DNA of 46,842 nt from Sporosarcina sp. ZBG7A (GTDB lineage Bacteria; Bacillota; Bacilli; Bacillales_A; Planococcaceae). The number at the start of each line of letters is the position of its first letter. Position 1 is the first letter of the stretch. Location of the stretch: positions 1 through 46,842 of the forward strand of contig NZ_JWIB01000028.1 of the NCBI RefSeq assembly GCF_000813425.1. Reading direction: 5' to 3'. This document shows positions 16,883 to 25,360 of this stretch, in pieces. Under the pieces are notes generated by a model. That model saw only the letters and a list, made by a program, of their open reading frames with translations. It made no database searches and had not been told where the DNA came from. The translations under genes and the position numbers were made by a program.

Positions 16883-17190
16883 TTAACTAGTTGCGTGTAG
16901 CTGACGGGTAAATCGAAAGCATACTGCAAACTCTTCTTGCACGCATTTCACTTCATCGTTCTTTAAATCGAAGAGAAACGGTTGTTTAGGTTGCACTTGC
17001 ACAAAAAACTTACTTCTTACTGGTCTTACAAACACTCGTAACTCTTCTTACGGTGATGCTTTGTCAGTACAGCAAATTTCCCGCCAAGGCTGTGCATTTC
17101 TCCAAGTAAGCGCTTAGCGCCTTCCTGGATTTCGCCTTGTAGTAATCTATACCCGGCAAAACAACCTATAAACCTATTTTTAAAAATTCT
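16883..17190 (-). pseudogene. Frameshifted gene remnant, family unknown
   Basis: Two minus-strand frames join into one protein. The first reads FAGYRLLQGEIQEGAKRLLG then EMHSLGGKFAVLTKHH. After a one-base shift at the A-rich site near 17048-17052 it continues EELRVFVRPVRSKFFVQVQP then KQPFLFDLKNDEV...FRFTRQLHATS and stops at 16883-16885. Both parts look strongly coding. There is no start codon or SD at the upstream end, so the N-terminus is also missing. I do not recognise the family. 17191-17331 is the leader of the HPr kinase gene and contains a TATAAT at 17255. Confidence 0.6.
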
Positions 17191-17331
17191 TTTTTATTTT
17201 CTTTGAATATCTATTGCGGAATCTTAAGATGACGTGAACATAGATTTTAGAAAATATAATACAACACTGCATCAGAAAAATGTTTATGATAAACTGAGAC
17301 TAAACAAACCGTACACGAAAGGTGTTCCTTC

Positions 17332-18252
17332 ATGATACAGCTAACCGTACAAAGCATTGTACACCAATTTTCATTTGAAATTCTATCCGGAAGCGACCAC
17401 TTGGAAAGACCGCTGAAAAAAACAAAAGTTCGTCGTCCAGGGTTGGAATTCATGGATACGTTTGAGTTCATAGCGAGAGGACATATTCAAATACTCGGTA
17501 AAAACGAGGTCAACTATTTACATACGCTTACTGATGATGAATGCAAACGCAGAATTTCGAATCTTGTCGAATATGATCCACCTTGTATTTTAATCACTTC
17601 CAATCAGGACCAACCCTATGGATTACATACGTATTGTACGGAAAACGGAATTCCTGTTTTAAGAACTCCAGATTCTATGGGTGTGGCGAGTGCGAAATTA
17701 GACGCATTTGTCATTAGCTCGATGGCAGAAGAAATCGCAATTCATGGAGTAGTCGTCAATGTAGCGGGAATTGGAATTTTACTGCGTGGTAAATCCGGCG
17801 TAGGAAAGAGCGAGACTGCACATACACTGATTGGCAGGGGACACCGGCTTGTAGCGGATGATATCGTCGTACTTCGAAAACTCAGTCCTCAAACGTTACT
17901 CGGTACCCACAACCAGACCAACCGGGAATTTTTGGCGCTTAGGAGTATCGGTTTAATGAACGTTGTTCGTTTATATGGACGTGCTGCGTTTCAAGAAGAG
18001 ACTAGAATCGCTCTCGATATCGAATTGACAGAGTGGAAAGACAACTCACTTAACAATGAACTGGAATTAGACGAGAAGTTTACTGAGTACATGGGTGTAC
18101 CTATACCTTATATTCAAATCCAATTACAACCAGGGCGGGATGTCGCTGGGCTTATCGAAGCAGCTGCAAACAACTGGTATTTAAAACAGCAAGGGTATAG
18201 TGCTCTTGAGGAATTCATGGAGCGCCTGGAGCCTGAATTCAAACAGGAATGA
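17332..18252 (+). CDS. Divergent HPr kinase/phosphorylase homologue
   Basis: This 306-residue protein has the whole HPrK architecture. The N-terminal domain (RRPGLEFMDTFEFIARGHIQ then ILGKNEV) is followed by the kinase core: H138 (IHGVVV), P-loop GKSGVGKS (153-160), the D176-D177 pair and PGR (267-269). The family signature LEIRGLGIINV, however, reads LALRSIGLMNV (201-211), so the conserved Glu becomes A202 and the Gly after Arg becomes S205. Canonical hprK lies beside lgt; here the gene stands alone, so it is probably a second paralogue with altered activity. By family it would act on Ser46 of HPr or Crh. The ATG follows AAAGGTG. Confidence 0.8.
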   Translation: MIQLTVQSIVHQFSFEILSGSDHLERPLKKTKVRRPGLEFMDTFEFIARGHIQILGKNEVNYLHTLTDDECKRRISNLVEYDPPCILITSNQDQPYGLHTYCTENGIPVLRTPDSMGVASAKLDAFVISSMAEEIAIHGVVVNVAGIGILLRGKSGVGKSETAHTLIGRGHRLVADDIVVLRKLSPQTLLGTHNQTNREFLALRSIGLMNVVRLYGRAAFQEETRIALDIELTEWKDNSLNNELELDEKFTEYMGVPIPYIQIQLQPGRDVAGLIEAAANNWYLKQQGYSALEEFMERLEPEFKQE

Positions 18253-18320
18253 TCTGACAGGAATAGTTCGTCTTTATCTGGAAAAACTATTTGTACACTA
18301 GTTTTGAAGGAGGATGACTA

Positions 18321-18461
18321 ATGACGGAAAAGAAAGAGCCACATGAAATGATGACTGAGAAAAACAACAAACTTTCTTCAGCTCAAGAAGTAGAATATGT
18401 GGACGACTTTAAGAAAGCAGACAAAGCAACGAAAAATACGAAGAAACGTAAAAACGAATAG
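18321..18461 (+). CDS. Small basic protein, YfhE-like
   Basis: ATG 18321 follows a near-perfect SD, AAGGAGGATGA. The 46 residues are very polar: a middle segment KNNKLSSAQEVEYVDDFKKA resembles the small Bacillus YfhE family (LSSxQEVxYxxxFKKAD), and the tail is lysine-rich. The function is unknown. It sits 68 bases after the HPr kinase homologue and ends at a strong terminator. Family assignment is from memory of the motif and is moderate. Confidence 0.6.
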   Translation: MTEKKEPHEMMTEKNNKLSSAQEVEYVDDFKKADKATKNTKKRKNE

Positions 18462-18465
18462 TAAC

Positions 18466-18504
18466 AAAAAAGTCCGGAAGCCATATTAGCTTCCGGACTT
18501 TTTT
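18466..18504. terminator. Bidirectional terminator
   Basis: A 16-bp perfect stem (AAAAAAGTCCGGAAGC / GCTTCCGGACTTTTTT) with a 7-base loop serves the convergent YfhE-like and protease genes. Confidence 0.92.
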
Positions 18505-18506
18505 GT

Positions 18507-19421
18507 CTATTCGACTTCCTTTAATAACTCCAACACTTCGTTTGACCGTATGAACATCCCAACTTTACCATGGGAGTCAAGCTCGGTTATCGCAAAGACA
18601 ACACCGATGACCTCATCATTTTGGAAAACGGGGCTTCCACTATTTCCTCTGTAAACCGGTGCATCCAAAAGTATAATAGGTACATTACGCCCCGCCCATT
18701 CACTTTCTCCTATCAGTTTTCCTTCATTTGCGATTCCAAAAAAGTTCAAAGGATTTCCGATGAAACTGACTTTGGAATCAGGTGTGTAAGTGGGGCTTTC
18801 CGCTAGTTTTAGCGATGGAACATCTGGTGGATCTTTAATTTGCAAAATAGCTAAATCATTAACGGAATCTTGTGCAATAAGAGAGGCTGAAAAGCGACCT
18901 TGCTCTTCAAATGAGACTGTAATCTGTTTTGTATTTTCGACCACATGATTATTTGTCACAATCAACCCATCAGGAGATACAGAAAAACCAGTTCCTTTTC
19001 CATCTTCGGTCAATACAACAGCAACGGATTGTTTCCACTTTGTAATGTCCTCCCGTTTAGATAACTTTGCTGATGTTTTTAAAAAATCGATTGCTGGTAA
19101 TGAATAGATATCGAAAATGAAAGCGACAGGCTGAAAAAGTAAAACCAATGCCATGAGCCATACAATCCATTTAGGGACTCTGCGTTTTCTTGGCTGCGGA
19201 TTGTTACGAAGGTAAGCTTCTTTTGCAAGTGCTTCCCGTTGTGCTTCCAAAACAAGCTGGCGAAACTCCTCTTCTTCTATTTCTTCTTGCGTAAGTTCGG
19301 GTCCTTCTAAATGATCGACCTCGTTGACTTCGTAGGCTTCAGAAACATTATCGTCTTCGTCTTTTGGAAAATGATTTTCTCGGTTGAATTCATCTTGATT
19401 CTTCTGATCGTCCTGATTCAT
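18507..19421 (-). CDS. Membrane-anchored trypsin-like serine protease
   Basis: This 304-residue protein is HtrA-like in its protease domain but has no PDZ domain. ATG 19421 follows GGAGG; the in-frame extension upstream has no SD. Residues 1-75 are a very acidic cytoplasmic tail and 84-108 are a membrane helix after KRRVPK. The protease domain follows with H159 (TNNHVVE), D189 (VNDLAIL) and S261 (YRGNSGSP), a complete triad. The catalytic domain would face the outside. It probably takes part in envelope protein quality control or regulated cleavage. Confidence 0.87.
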   Translation of the reverse strand: MNQDDQKNQDEFNRENHFPKDEDDNVSEAYEVNEVDHLEGPELTQEEIEEEEFRQLVLEAQREALAKEAYLRNNPQPRKRRVPKWIVWLMALVLLFQPVAFIFDIYSLPAIDFLKTSAKLSKREDITKWKQSVAVVLTEDGKGTGFSVSPDGLIVTNNHVVENTKQITVSFEEQGRFSASLIAQDSVNDLAILQIKDPPDVPSLKLAESPTYTPDSKVSFIGNPLNFFGIANEGKLIGESEWAGRNVPIILLDAPVYRGNSGSPVFQNDEVIGVVFAITELDSHGKVGMFIRSNEVLELLKEVE

Positions 19422-19601
19422 ATGTATAGACCTCCAGTATACGTTCCTGCAATTGCGGTAAAAGGGGTTAACCAAAAGTGTATCATAGATTGTGATGATC
19501 AATTCTGAAAAGAATTAACTGAAAAACCTATCTACTCACCATTATACTTGATATACTTTCCATAAGTGTATTTGTGTCTATTTGAGGGGAGATGTGTTAC
19601 G

Positions 19602-19838
19602 GTGGATGAAAATGCATTGAAGAAGACGGAACCAGAACGTTATCCAAGTACAGTGACTGAAGAAGTGCATACCCTTACTACTAAAGTGAGAGCGTTAGAG
19701 GACGAAATCAGTGAATTGAAAAAGGATATACACGCTATCGACTTCTTGCAAAAAAAACCGATTATTTCAGGCGATGCGATTGCTACCGGAGGCTTCTGGA
19801 TTGTAGCAGGATTAGCTGTAATCGGGATATTTTTTTAA
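19602..19838 (+). CDS. Coiled-coil, tail-anchored small membrane protein
   Basis: The start is taken as GTG 19602, about nine bases after GAGGGGAGA; an earlier in-frame GTG has no SD. The 78 residues contain a heptad-rich helix about 20-46 (TLTTKVRALEDEISELKKDI) and one C-terminal hydrophobic helix (GGFWIVAGLAVIGIFF), giving a tail-anchored topology. The family is not recognised. It is immediately followed by a TM2-domain gene, so the two form a small operon. Confidence 0.7.
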   Translation: MDENALKKTEPERYPSTVTEEVHTLTTKVRALEDEISELKKDIHAIDFLQKKPIISGDAIATGGFWIVAGLAVIGIFF

Positions 19839-19859
19839 TGAAGGAGGTAATAACGTATT

Positions 19860-20087
19860 ATGAAAAGCCCAGGACTAGCAGCTGTACTTAGCTTTTTTTG
19901 GACCGGTGTCGGACAGATTTATAATGGTCAAATCCTGAAAGGTCTCATACTAATTGGAGTGCAAGTTATCAATTCACTTCTAATGTTTGTATTAATTGGG
20001 TTTATCACGTATCCAATTGTTTGGATATGGGGAATGTACGACGCTTACAAAACTGCTGAAAAACACAACACTCGACAAGTTTACTAA
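19860..20087 (+). CDS. TM2 domain-containing protein
   Basis: This 75-residue protein consists of a TM2 domain: an N-terminal KSPGLAAVLSFFWTGVGQIY with the family GxGqiYnG turn, then two helices ending in GMYDAYKTAEKHN. The molecular role of TM2 proteins in bacteria is unknown. AGGAGG lies 12 bases before the ATG, a long spacing. It is co-directional with and 21 bases after the coiled-coil protein. Confidence 0.85.
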   Translation: MKSPGLAAVLSFFWTGVGQIYNGQILKGLILIGVQVINSLLMFVLIGFITYPIVWIWGMYDAYKTAEKHNTRQVY

Positions 20088-20159
20088 AAAAGAAATTTAA
20101 TAGTATGAGGAACTTTAGATGCATAGTTGGTTTCTTGTGCATAAAAAAATCATATTAAT

Positions 20160-20202
20160 AAGACGTCCTATCGATAAACGAAATCGATAGGACGTCTTAT
20201 TT
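20160..20202. terminator. Bidirectional terminator
   Basis: A perfect 16-bp stem (AAGACGTCCTATCGAT and its complement) with a 7-base loop and AT-rich flanks lies between the convergent TM2 and BCCT genes. Confidence 0.85.
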
Positions 20203-21698
20203 TATTTCCGCTTTGCTTTAATGAGATTCAACTCTGTACTTAATGCTTTTAAAAGAGAGAATATCATCAACAAGATGACAAACGAGAAAGGGAGGGCAGC
20301 TATTATAATCGTATTCTGCAATGCATCTAACCCATTAACAGAAAGTAAAATTAACGCGATTGCCGACTGAAGTACACCCCATATGAGTTTGATACTGTTC
20401 GGCGGTGTCAGTGATCCATAACTGGATTGCATGCCTAGCACAAATGTCGCTGAATCCGCAGAAGTGATGAAGAAGGAAGCGATCAGGACAATTGCAACAA
20501 TGGAGATGAATACGCCCCAAGGTAATGTACTAAACAACTCAAAGACCACGAGTTCAGTAGCTTTATCCGCAAGATTGACGACTCCTGCTTTCTGAGCTTC
20601 AATCGCAGTCGTTCCAAAAGCTGTAAACCAGAATGTGCAAAGAATTGTCGGTGCAATCATAACACCAATCATGAATTCACGAATGGTACGTCCTTTGGAC
20701 ACACGTGCAATAAACATACTAACGAAAGGTGCCCAAGAAATCCACCAAGCCCAGTAAAAGATGGTCCACATATCCAACCACTGACGGTTTTCTGAATTCA
20801 ATGGGGAAGTGGAGAAGCTCATTTTCACGAAGTTCGCTATATAACCCCCTAGGGAGTCTGAGTACATATTAAAGATTAATAAGGTAGGACCAAGTATTAC
20901 AACTAAGATCAGTAAAGCAATCGCAAGTACAAGATTCAAGTTGGATAAGTATTGAATCCCTTTACTAAGACCACTCCAAGCTGAAATGATGAAAAGTACA
21001 GTCACAACTAATATGATGATGAATTGAGACTGAGTTCCTATTTCAACTCCAAACAAATAATTTAACCCTGCATTAATTTGTACAGCGCCAAAGCCGAGAG
21101 TAGTTGCAACACCGAAAGCGGTTGCAAACACAGCGAGAACATCCACAAGAACACCCCAAGGGCCATTCATCTTATTCCCAAAAATCGGCTTCAATGTTGA
21201 AGAAATTAAACCAGGTTCTCCCTTACGGAACTGGAAGAATGCTAGAGATAAGGCGACAAAACCGTACATTGCCCATACATGGATACCCCAGTGGAAAAAG
21301 GATTGACGTAAACCTTCTTTAAATGCTGATGGAGTATTGAGTTCGCCTGTCGATGACATGACAGCATAGTGTGAAAGTGGCTCTGCAGCGCCATAAAAGA
21401 CAAGTCCGATGCCCATACCGGCTGAGAATAGCATGGCAATCCAGGATACTGTTGAAAACTCGGGTTTGTCTGTGTCTTTCCCAAGTCTTATTTTCCCGAA
21501 TGGACTAAAGATCAGGAACAGACAAATGATAACGAGTACAGACAACAGCATGAGGTAATACCAACCAAAGGTAGATGCGACGAAGTTTTGAATCTTTCCG
21601 GTTTGTTCGGCAAAGCTTTGCGGCGCGAGCACACCGTAGCCAACTGCCAAAATGATCAGTCCGATCGTAATGTAAAAAACGCTTGAAATTTTTCTCAT
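20202..21698 (-). CDS. BCCT-family glycine betaine transporter (OpuD-like)
   Basis: This is a 498-residue, twelve-helix sodium-coupled carrier. ATG 21698 follows AGGGGGA; the longer frame upstream is not supported. The betaine signature is intact: W316-x-W318-W319-x-x-W322 (YWAWWISWAPF) then FIARVSKGRTIREF, with the glycine-rich SAGMGIGLVFYGAAEP helix. These tryptophans form the cation-pi cage for trimethylammonium groups. It should import glycine betaine or a close relative for osmoprotection. It is monocistronic between two terminators. Confidence 0.92.
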   Translation of the reverse strand: MRKISSVFYITIGLIILAVGYGVLAPQSFAEQTGKIQNFVASTFGWYYLMLLSVLVIICLFLIFSPFGKIRLGKDTDKPEFSTVSWIAMLFSAGMGIGLVFYGAAEPLSHYAVMSSTGELNTPSAFKEGLRQSFFHWGIHVWAMYGFVALSLAFFQFRKGEPGLISSTLKPIFGNKMNGPWGVLVDVLAVFATAFGVATTLGFGAVQINAGLNYLFGVEIGTQSQFIIILVVTVLFIISAWSGLSKGIQYLSNLNLVLAIALLILVVILGPTLLIFNMYSDSLGGYIANFVKMSFSTSPLNSENRQWLDMWTIFYWAWWISWAPFVSMFIARVSKGRTIREFMIGVMIAPTILCTFWFTAFGTTAIEAQKAGVVNLADKATELVVFELFSTLPWGVFISIVAIVLIASFFITSADSATFVLGMQSSYGSLTPPNSIKLIWGVLQSAIALILLSVNGLDALQNTIIIAALPFSFVILLMIFSLLKALSTELNLIKAKRK

Positions 21699-21775
21699 GA
21701 TTCCCCCTAAGATAATTGTAGTGATTTCACGGTTATTAACTATAGCAATAAAGAATTGAAAATGCAAAAGAATAT

Positions 21776-21810
21776 AAAAAAGGAGAATGTAAGAACATCC
21801 TCCTTTTTTT
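21776..21810. terminator. Rho-independent terminator
   Basis: AAAAAGGAGAATGT and ACATCCTCCTTTTT form a stem with one mismatch and a 4-base loop, with flanking A and T tracts. It follows the NCS1 permease gene on the minus strand. Confidence 0.75.
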
Positions 21811-21855
21811 AAATGCGAAAAAATAGTGTCATCACAGGCATTTTAAAAAAACGAT

Positions 21856-23265
21856 TTAAGCTAAGCGGTCCTTTTCGTGGATATCGTCAGGCTCACGAAG
21901 CAAATAATACTTTCCTTTGGTTACCTTTGCGAGAAGTACAGTAAGTATAGAAGCAAGAACAGCGGCGAAAAATGCTGCTGTAGACTCTAAGAAAATGCCC
22001 ATATATCCAAGTGCAGCAAGGGTTCCAAGAAGACTTGCAACTAATAGTGATACTACACCGACTGGATTCCAGCGATACAAATATTCTTGACGAGCAACAT
22101 AATAATTGGGTCCGATCTTCATGAGTTTTTTGACGACAAGAGCATCCGTTACTAGAATCGCTGCCCAAGAGAGTAAAAATACGCCTTGGAATGTCATCAT
22201 CGTACTTAAATGATCGACAATATTTGCAAGCATAAGCAATATTGCGCTAACCCCTGATACAACTACCCAAAAACGCCGTCCGGGAGTAAACCTAAACATG
22301 TTTTCGAAGAAGTTTGAAAGCGACAATGAGCTACTGTAAATATTCGTTACGTTAATGCGTAATTGAGTAATCATAGTAAATAAAGCTCCGCCAATACCGA
22401 GCAACAGGACAATATAAACTCCTGGATCGGGTTCCATAAAACGAACACCAAACCAGATGCCTAAACCACCCATTACTCCAAAACAAAAGATTTGAGGGAT
22501 AAAACCAATCATAAAAGAGCCTAGTTTAATATCCTTAGGCTTTAAAAAACGTGCATAATCTGAAGCGAGGAGAGCTGTCAGACCCATGATACCATTATGC
22601 ATACCAATGCACATAAGTAATGCGGTACCACCTAGTGTGACACCCTCAGGCATATAGGAGAATACGGCTCCGGTGTACACTGCAGGTTTATAAAACGAGA
22701 TAATGATTGCAGTGATTAAAAACACAACAAATACTGGCATTGACCACTTTTGCAATTTATCAAGCTGTTCAATTCCGAACCAATTCAAGGGGATGACGAT
22801 TGATCCGAACACGATGATGAGAATCCACTTTGGGAGGGTAGGGAAAAAGTGGTGAACTGCAGATACTAAAATTAACCCTTCAAACGCACAATACATAATG
22901 AAGTTAGATGCGTAAATCAGTGAGGTAAGTGAGGATCCGATATATCCGAAACCTCCACCACGTGACAGGAGATTTACATTCATCCCAGATTTCGCAGACA
23001 AATAGGCGATAACTGTTCCTAATATCCCTGCGACAATGATTGCGTAAGCTGAAGAAATCATAGCATTTGCTGCCCCATAAGAGAGAGCCATGACACTTCC
23101 CATCTGGAAGTAAAAAATGGCTGTTGCGATTCCGAATGTAATGTTGGTAATGCTTAACCAACTTTTCGTACGGTCTTCTCGAGGAACTCGGTCAAGCGAA
23201 TAGTCACTTTCCAGTTCTTCTATTTCTTCGTTATATTCATTTGTAGTATTAGTTACTGATTTCAT
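21856..23265 (-). CDS. NCS1 purine/cytosine permease family transporter
   Basis: This is a 469-residue carrier with twelve predicted helices and a charged cytoplasmic N-terminus (about 35 residues). It belongs to the CodB/NCS1 family: TNITFGIATAIFYFQMG in helix 1 and SRGGGFGYIGSSLTSLIYAS around helix 3 match the family pattern. Substrates in this family are cytosine, purines, allantoin, hydantoins or thiamine precursors; the neighbours do not decide. ATG 23265 follows TAGGAGGAATTG. A divergent SDR starts 290 bases upstream. Confidence 0.85.
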   Translation of the reverse strand: MKSVTNTTNEYNEEIEELESDYSLDRVPREDRTKSWLSITNITFGIATAIFYFQMGSVMALSYGAANAMISSAYAIIVAGILGTVIAYLSAKSGMNVNLLSRGGGFGYIGSSLTSLIYASNFIMYCAFEGLILVSAVHHFFPTLPKWILIIVFGSIVIPLNWFGIEQLDKLQKWSMPVFVVFLITAIIISFYKPAVYTGAVFSYMPEGVTLGGTALLMCIGMHNGIMGLTALLASDYARFLKPKDIKLGSFMIGFIPQIFCFGVMGGLGIWFGVRFMEPDPGVYIVLLLGIGGALFTMITQLRINVTNIYSSSLSLSNFFENMFRFTPGRRFWVVVSGVSAILLMLANIVDHLSTMMTFQGVFLLSWAAILVTDALVVKKLMKIGPNYYVARQEYLYRWNPVGVVSLLVASLLGTLAALGYMGIFLESTAAFFAAVLASILTVLLAKVTKGKYYLLREPDDIHEKDRLA

Positions 23266-23503
23266 TCAATTCCTCCTAATCGATACATGCATCTCCTTCC
23301 TGTTCAGTCAATTATTTTTTCGCAAGTTATACACTGTAGAAGCATAACAAAAAAACAATAGATATATCAAGGGATGCAGTTGACATGCCTATATTCTATA
23401 CAGAGTTGAGCAAAGATAACCATGGCTGAACTCTTATATTACAGTGAATTCGAACTTCCGTGTATTGAAGCGAAAAGGGGGAATACTGAAACAGGAAAGT
23501 TTA

Positions 23504-23526
23504 TTTAACACTATTTAAGTGTTAAA
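23504..23526. promoter_or_regulatory. Inverted repeat upstream of the SDR gene
   Basis: TTTAACACT and AGTGTTAAA are perfect 9-bp arms with 5 bases between, 28 bases before the SDR start. The absence of a T tract favours an operator over a terminator. The rest of 23266-23554 shows an orphan AAAAGGGGGA SD near 23474 with only an 11-codon frame. Confidence 0.4.
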
Positions 23527-23554
23527 CTAGTATTGATGAAAAGGAGTGATACTT

Positions 23555-24310
23555 ATGGGTAAATTAGATGGTAAAGTAGCAGTAATCACTGGCGGTGCCG
23601 GTGGTATCGGAAGTGGTATGGCAAAAGCATACGTTAAGGAAGGCGCGAAAGTAGCAATCGTTGACTTGAACGCTGAAACTGGCGAAGCAATGGTGAAAGA
23701 ACTTCAGGAGTTCCAACCTGAAAGCATGTTCATTCAAGCGGACCTTACAGATCGCGACAAGTTGAAAGATATCATCACAACAGTTGTCGACAAGTATGGC
23801 AAACTAGACATTCTTGTCAATAACGCACACGCATCACGTCAAGTTTTGCTAGCTGACGCAACTCAAGCGGATATGGATTTCTCCTTTAACACGGGCTTCT
23901 ATCCAACGTTTTACTTGATGCAAGCCGCATACCCACACTTGAAAGAGACTGAAGGGACAATCATTAACTTCTCTTCAGGTGCAGGTATTAACGGAGATGT
24001 TATGCAAGGTACGTATGCAGCTGCAAAAGAAGCGATTCGTGCGATTACTCGTGTAGGAGCTAACGAATGGGGTCAGTTCGGCATCAACGTGAACTTAATT
24101 TCACCGATTGCCAATTCACCTGGTATCCAACAGTGGAAAAAAGACCAGCCTGAAGCATTTGACAAAATGATCAACAATATTCCAATGCGTCGTCTTGGCG
24201 AATTGGAAGGCGATATTGGTCGAGTTGCAGTCTTCCTTGCGAGTGAAGATGCATCATACATCACTGGACAAACAATCATGGTTGACGGTGGCGCAACTAA
24301 ATTACGATAA
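23555..24310 (+). CDS. Short-chain dehydrogenase/reductase
   Basis: This is a 251-residue classical SDR, probably FabG-like. The start is ATG 23555 with AAAGGAGTGA upstream. The cofactor motif TGGAGGIG is at 12-19, NNAHAS is at 89-94 (NAG is usual, here NAH), the serine is about S140-141, and Y154 and K158 are in TYAAAK. The C-terminus ITGQTIMVDGGATKL is typical. D37 after the second strand (VDLN) suggests NAD as cofactor. The substrate is unknown. Confidence 0.9.
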   Translation: MGKLDGKVAVITGGAGGIGSGMAKAYVKEGAKVAIVDLNAETGEAMVKELQEFQPESMFIQADLTDRDKLKDIITTVVDKYGKLDILVNNAHASRQVLLADATQADMDFSFNTGFYPTFYLMQAAYPHLKETEGTIINFSSGAGINGDVMQGTYAAAKEAIRAITRVGANEWGQFGINVNLISPIANSPGIQQWKKDQPEAFDKMINNIPMRRLGELEGDIGRVAVFLASEDASYITGQTIMVDGGATKLR

Positions 24311-24315
24311 TCAAA

Positions 24316-24350
24316 AAAACACGATCCTCTGAAACTGAGGATCGTGTTTT
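24316..24350. terminator. Bidirectional terminator
   Basis: AAAACACGATCCTC and GAGGATCGTGTTTT form a 14-bp stem with a 7-base loop between the convergent SDR and siderophore permease genes. Confidence 0.92.
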
Positions 24351-24352
24351 TA

Positions 24353-25360
24353 TTATTTCCGTAATAATAAATAGATGAAGTAGGGAGCACCGATTAAGGA
24401 CACGACTAATCCTGCTGGAATAATCCCTACGCTGGATATGTTTCTACCGATCGTATCTGCGAGCAATAATAACCAGCCGCCAAGTAGAATAGCGATTGGA
24501 AGATAGAGCTGACTTCGTGGACCGATTAAAGACTTTGCAATATGAGGTGCCATTAGCCCAACAAAAGCAATTCCTCCAGTAACGGAAACAGCTGAAGCTG
24601 CAAGCGCGACTGCAGTGACGAGAAGAATAATACGTTCTCTCTCAACAGAAACACCAATTCCAATGGCAACAGATTCACTTAACCCCAATACATTCAATCG
24701 GTTCGCTTTATATAACGCGAATGGAACAAGAATAAGTAACCAGGGCAATAGTGCAATGACAAATGGCCAATCAGACCCCCAAATATTTCCCGCTAACCAT
24801 TTCGCAATGAAATCCACTTTTTCACGATCCGCTGAAGAAGTGAGAACGATCATGACACCGGATAGTGCTAGAGAAAACCCCACACCTGTTAACACCAATC
24901 GAACCGGCTGCATTCCTGTTTTTTTATCGTAAGCGAAGAGATAGATTAGAAATGCGGTCAAAAATGCCCCAACTAACCCGACAATCGGCATCAAATACAC
25001 TAACGCACCTGTTTCAACAGGTACAAATAGAAAGAATACTGCAATGGAAGTACCTGCCCCAGCGTTAATGCCAATAATTCCGGGATCCGCCAAGTCATTC
25101 CGTGTGATTCCTTGAAGAATCGAGCCAGAAAGCGCAAGGGCTGCTCCTGCTAAGAACGTTATGGCTATACGGGGGAGACGAATAGAAAACAAAACAAATT
25201 CTTCTTTAAATGTACCATTGCCGAAAAGTGCAGGGAAGATGCGACCAGGATCTACGGAAGCTGGCCCGAGTGCAATGGCTGCAACTGCAGTTCCGAGAGA
25301 AAGGATGCTAAATATGATCAGTAAGAGACGCTGTTTTCTTAACACTTTAGATTGAATCAT
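24353..25360 (-). CDS. Ferric-siderophore ABC permease (FecCD family)
   Basis: This is a 335-residue FecCD/BtuC-type permease with nine to ten helices. It carries family landmarks: GSILQGITRNDLADPGIIGI (substrate-side loop), ALAASAVSVTGGIAFVGLMA then PHIAKSL (the coupling helix that docks on the ATPase), and a C-terminal GAPYFIYLLLRK. Its ATG overlaps the stop of the upstream permease (ATGA). It is the last gene of the four-gene importer operon. Confidence 0.93.
   Translation of the reverse strand: MIQSKVLRKQRLLLIIFSILSLGTAVAAIALGPASVDPGRIFPALFGNGTFKEEFVLFSIRLPRIAITFLAGAALALSGSILQGITRNDLADPGIIGINAGAGTSIAVFFLFVPVETGALVYLMPIVGLVGAFLTAFLIYLFAYDKKTGMQPVRLVLTGVGFSLALSGVMIVLTSSADREKVDFIAKWLAGNIWGSDWPFVIALLPWLLILVPFALYKANRLNVLGLSESVAIGIGVSVERERIILLVTAVALAASAVSVTGGIAFVGLMAPHIAKSLIGPRSQLYLPIAILLGGWLLLLADTIGRNISSVGIIPAGLVVSLIGAPYFIYLLLRK

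Noticed and set aside
17232..17260. Strong promoter for the HPr kinase homologue
   Set aside because: A TATAAT is present at 17255, but no acceptable -35 lies 16-18 bases upstream, so I only mention it.
20202..23265. Single operon of the BCCT carrier and NCS1 permease
   Set aside because: A terminator at 21776-21810 separates the two genes, so they are independent units.
23474..23519. Leader peptide after AAAAGGGGGA upstream of the SDR
   Set aside because: It would need a CTG start and gives only about 11 codons without a regulatory pattern (no run of one amino acid, no alternative hairpin pairing visible).
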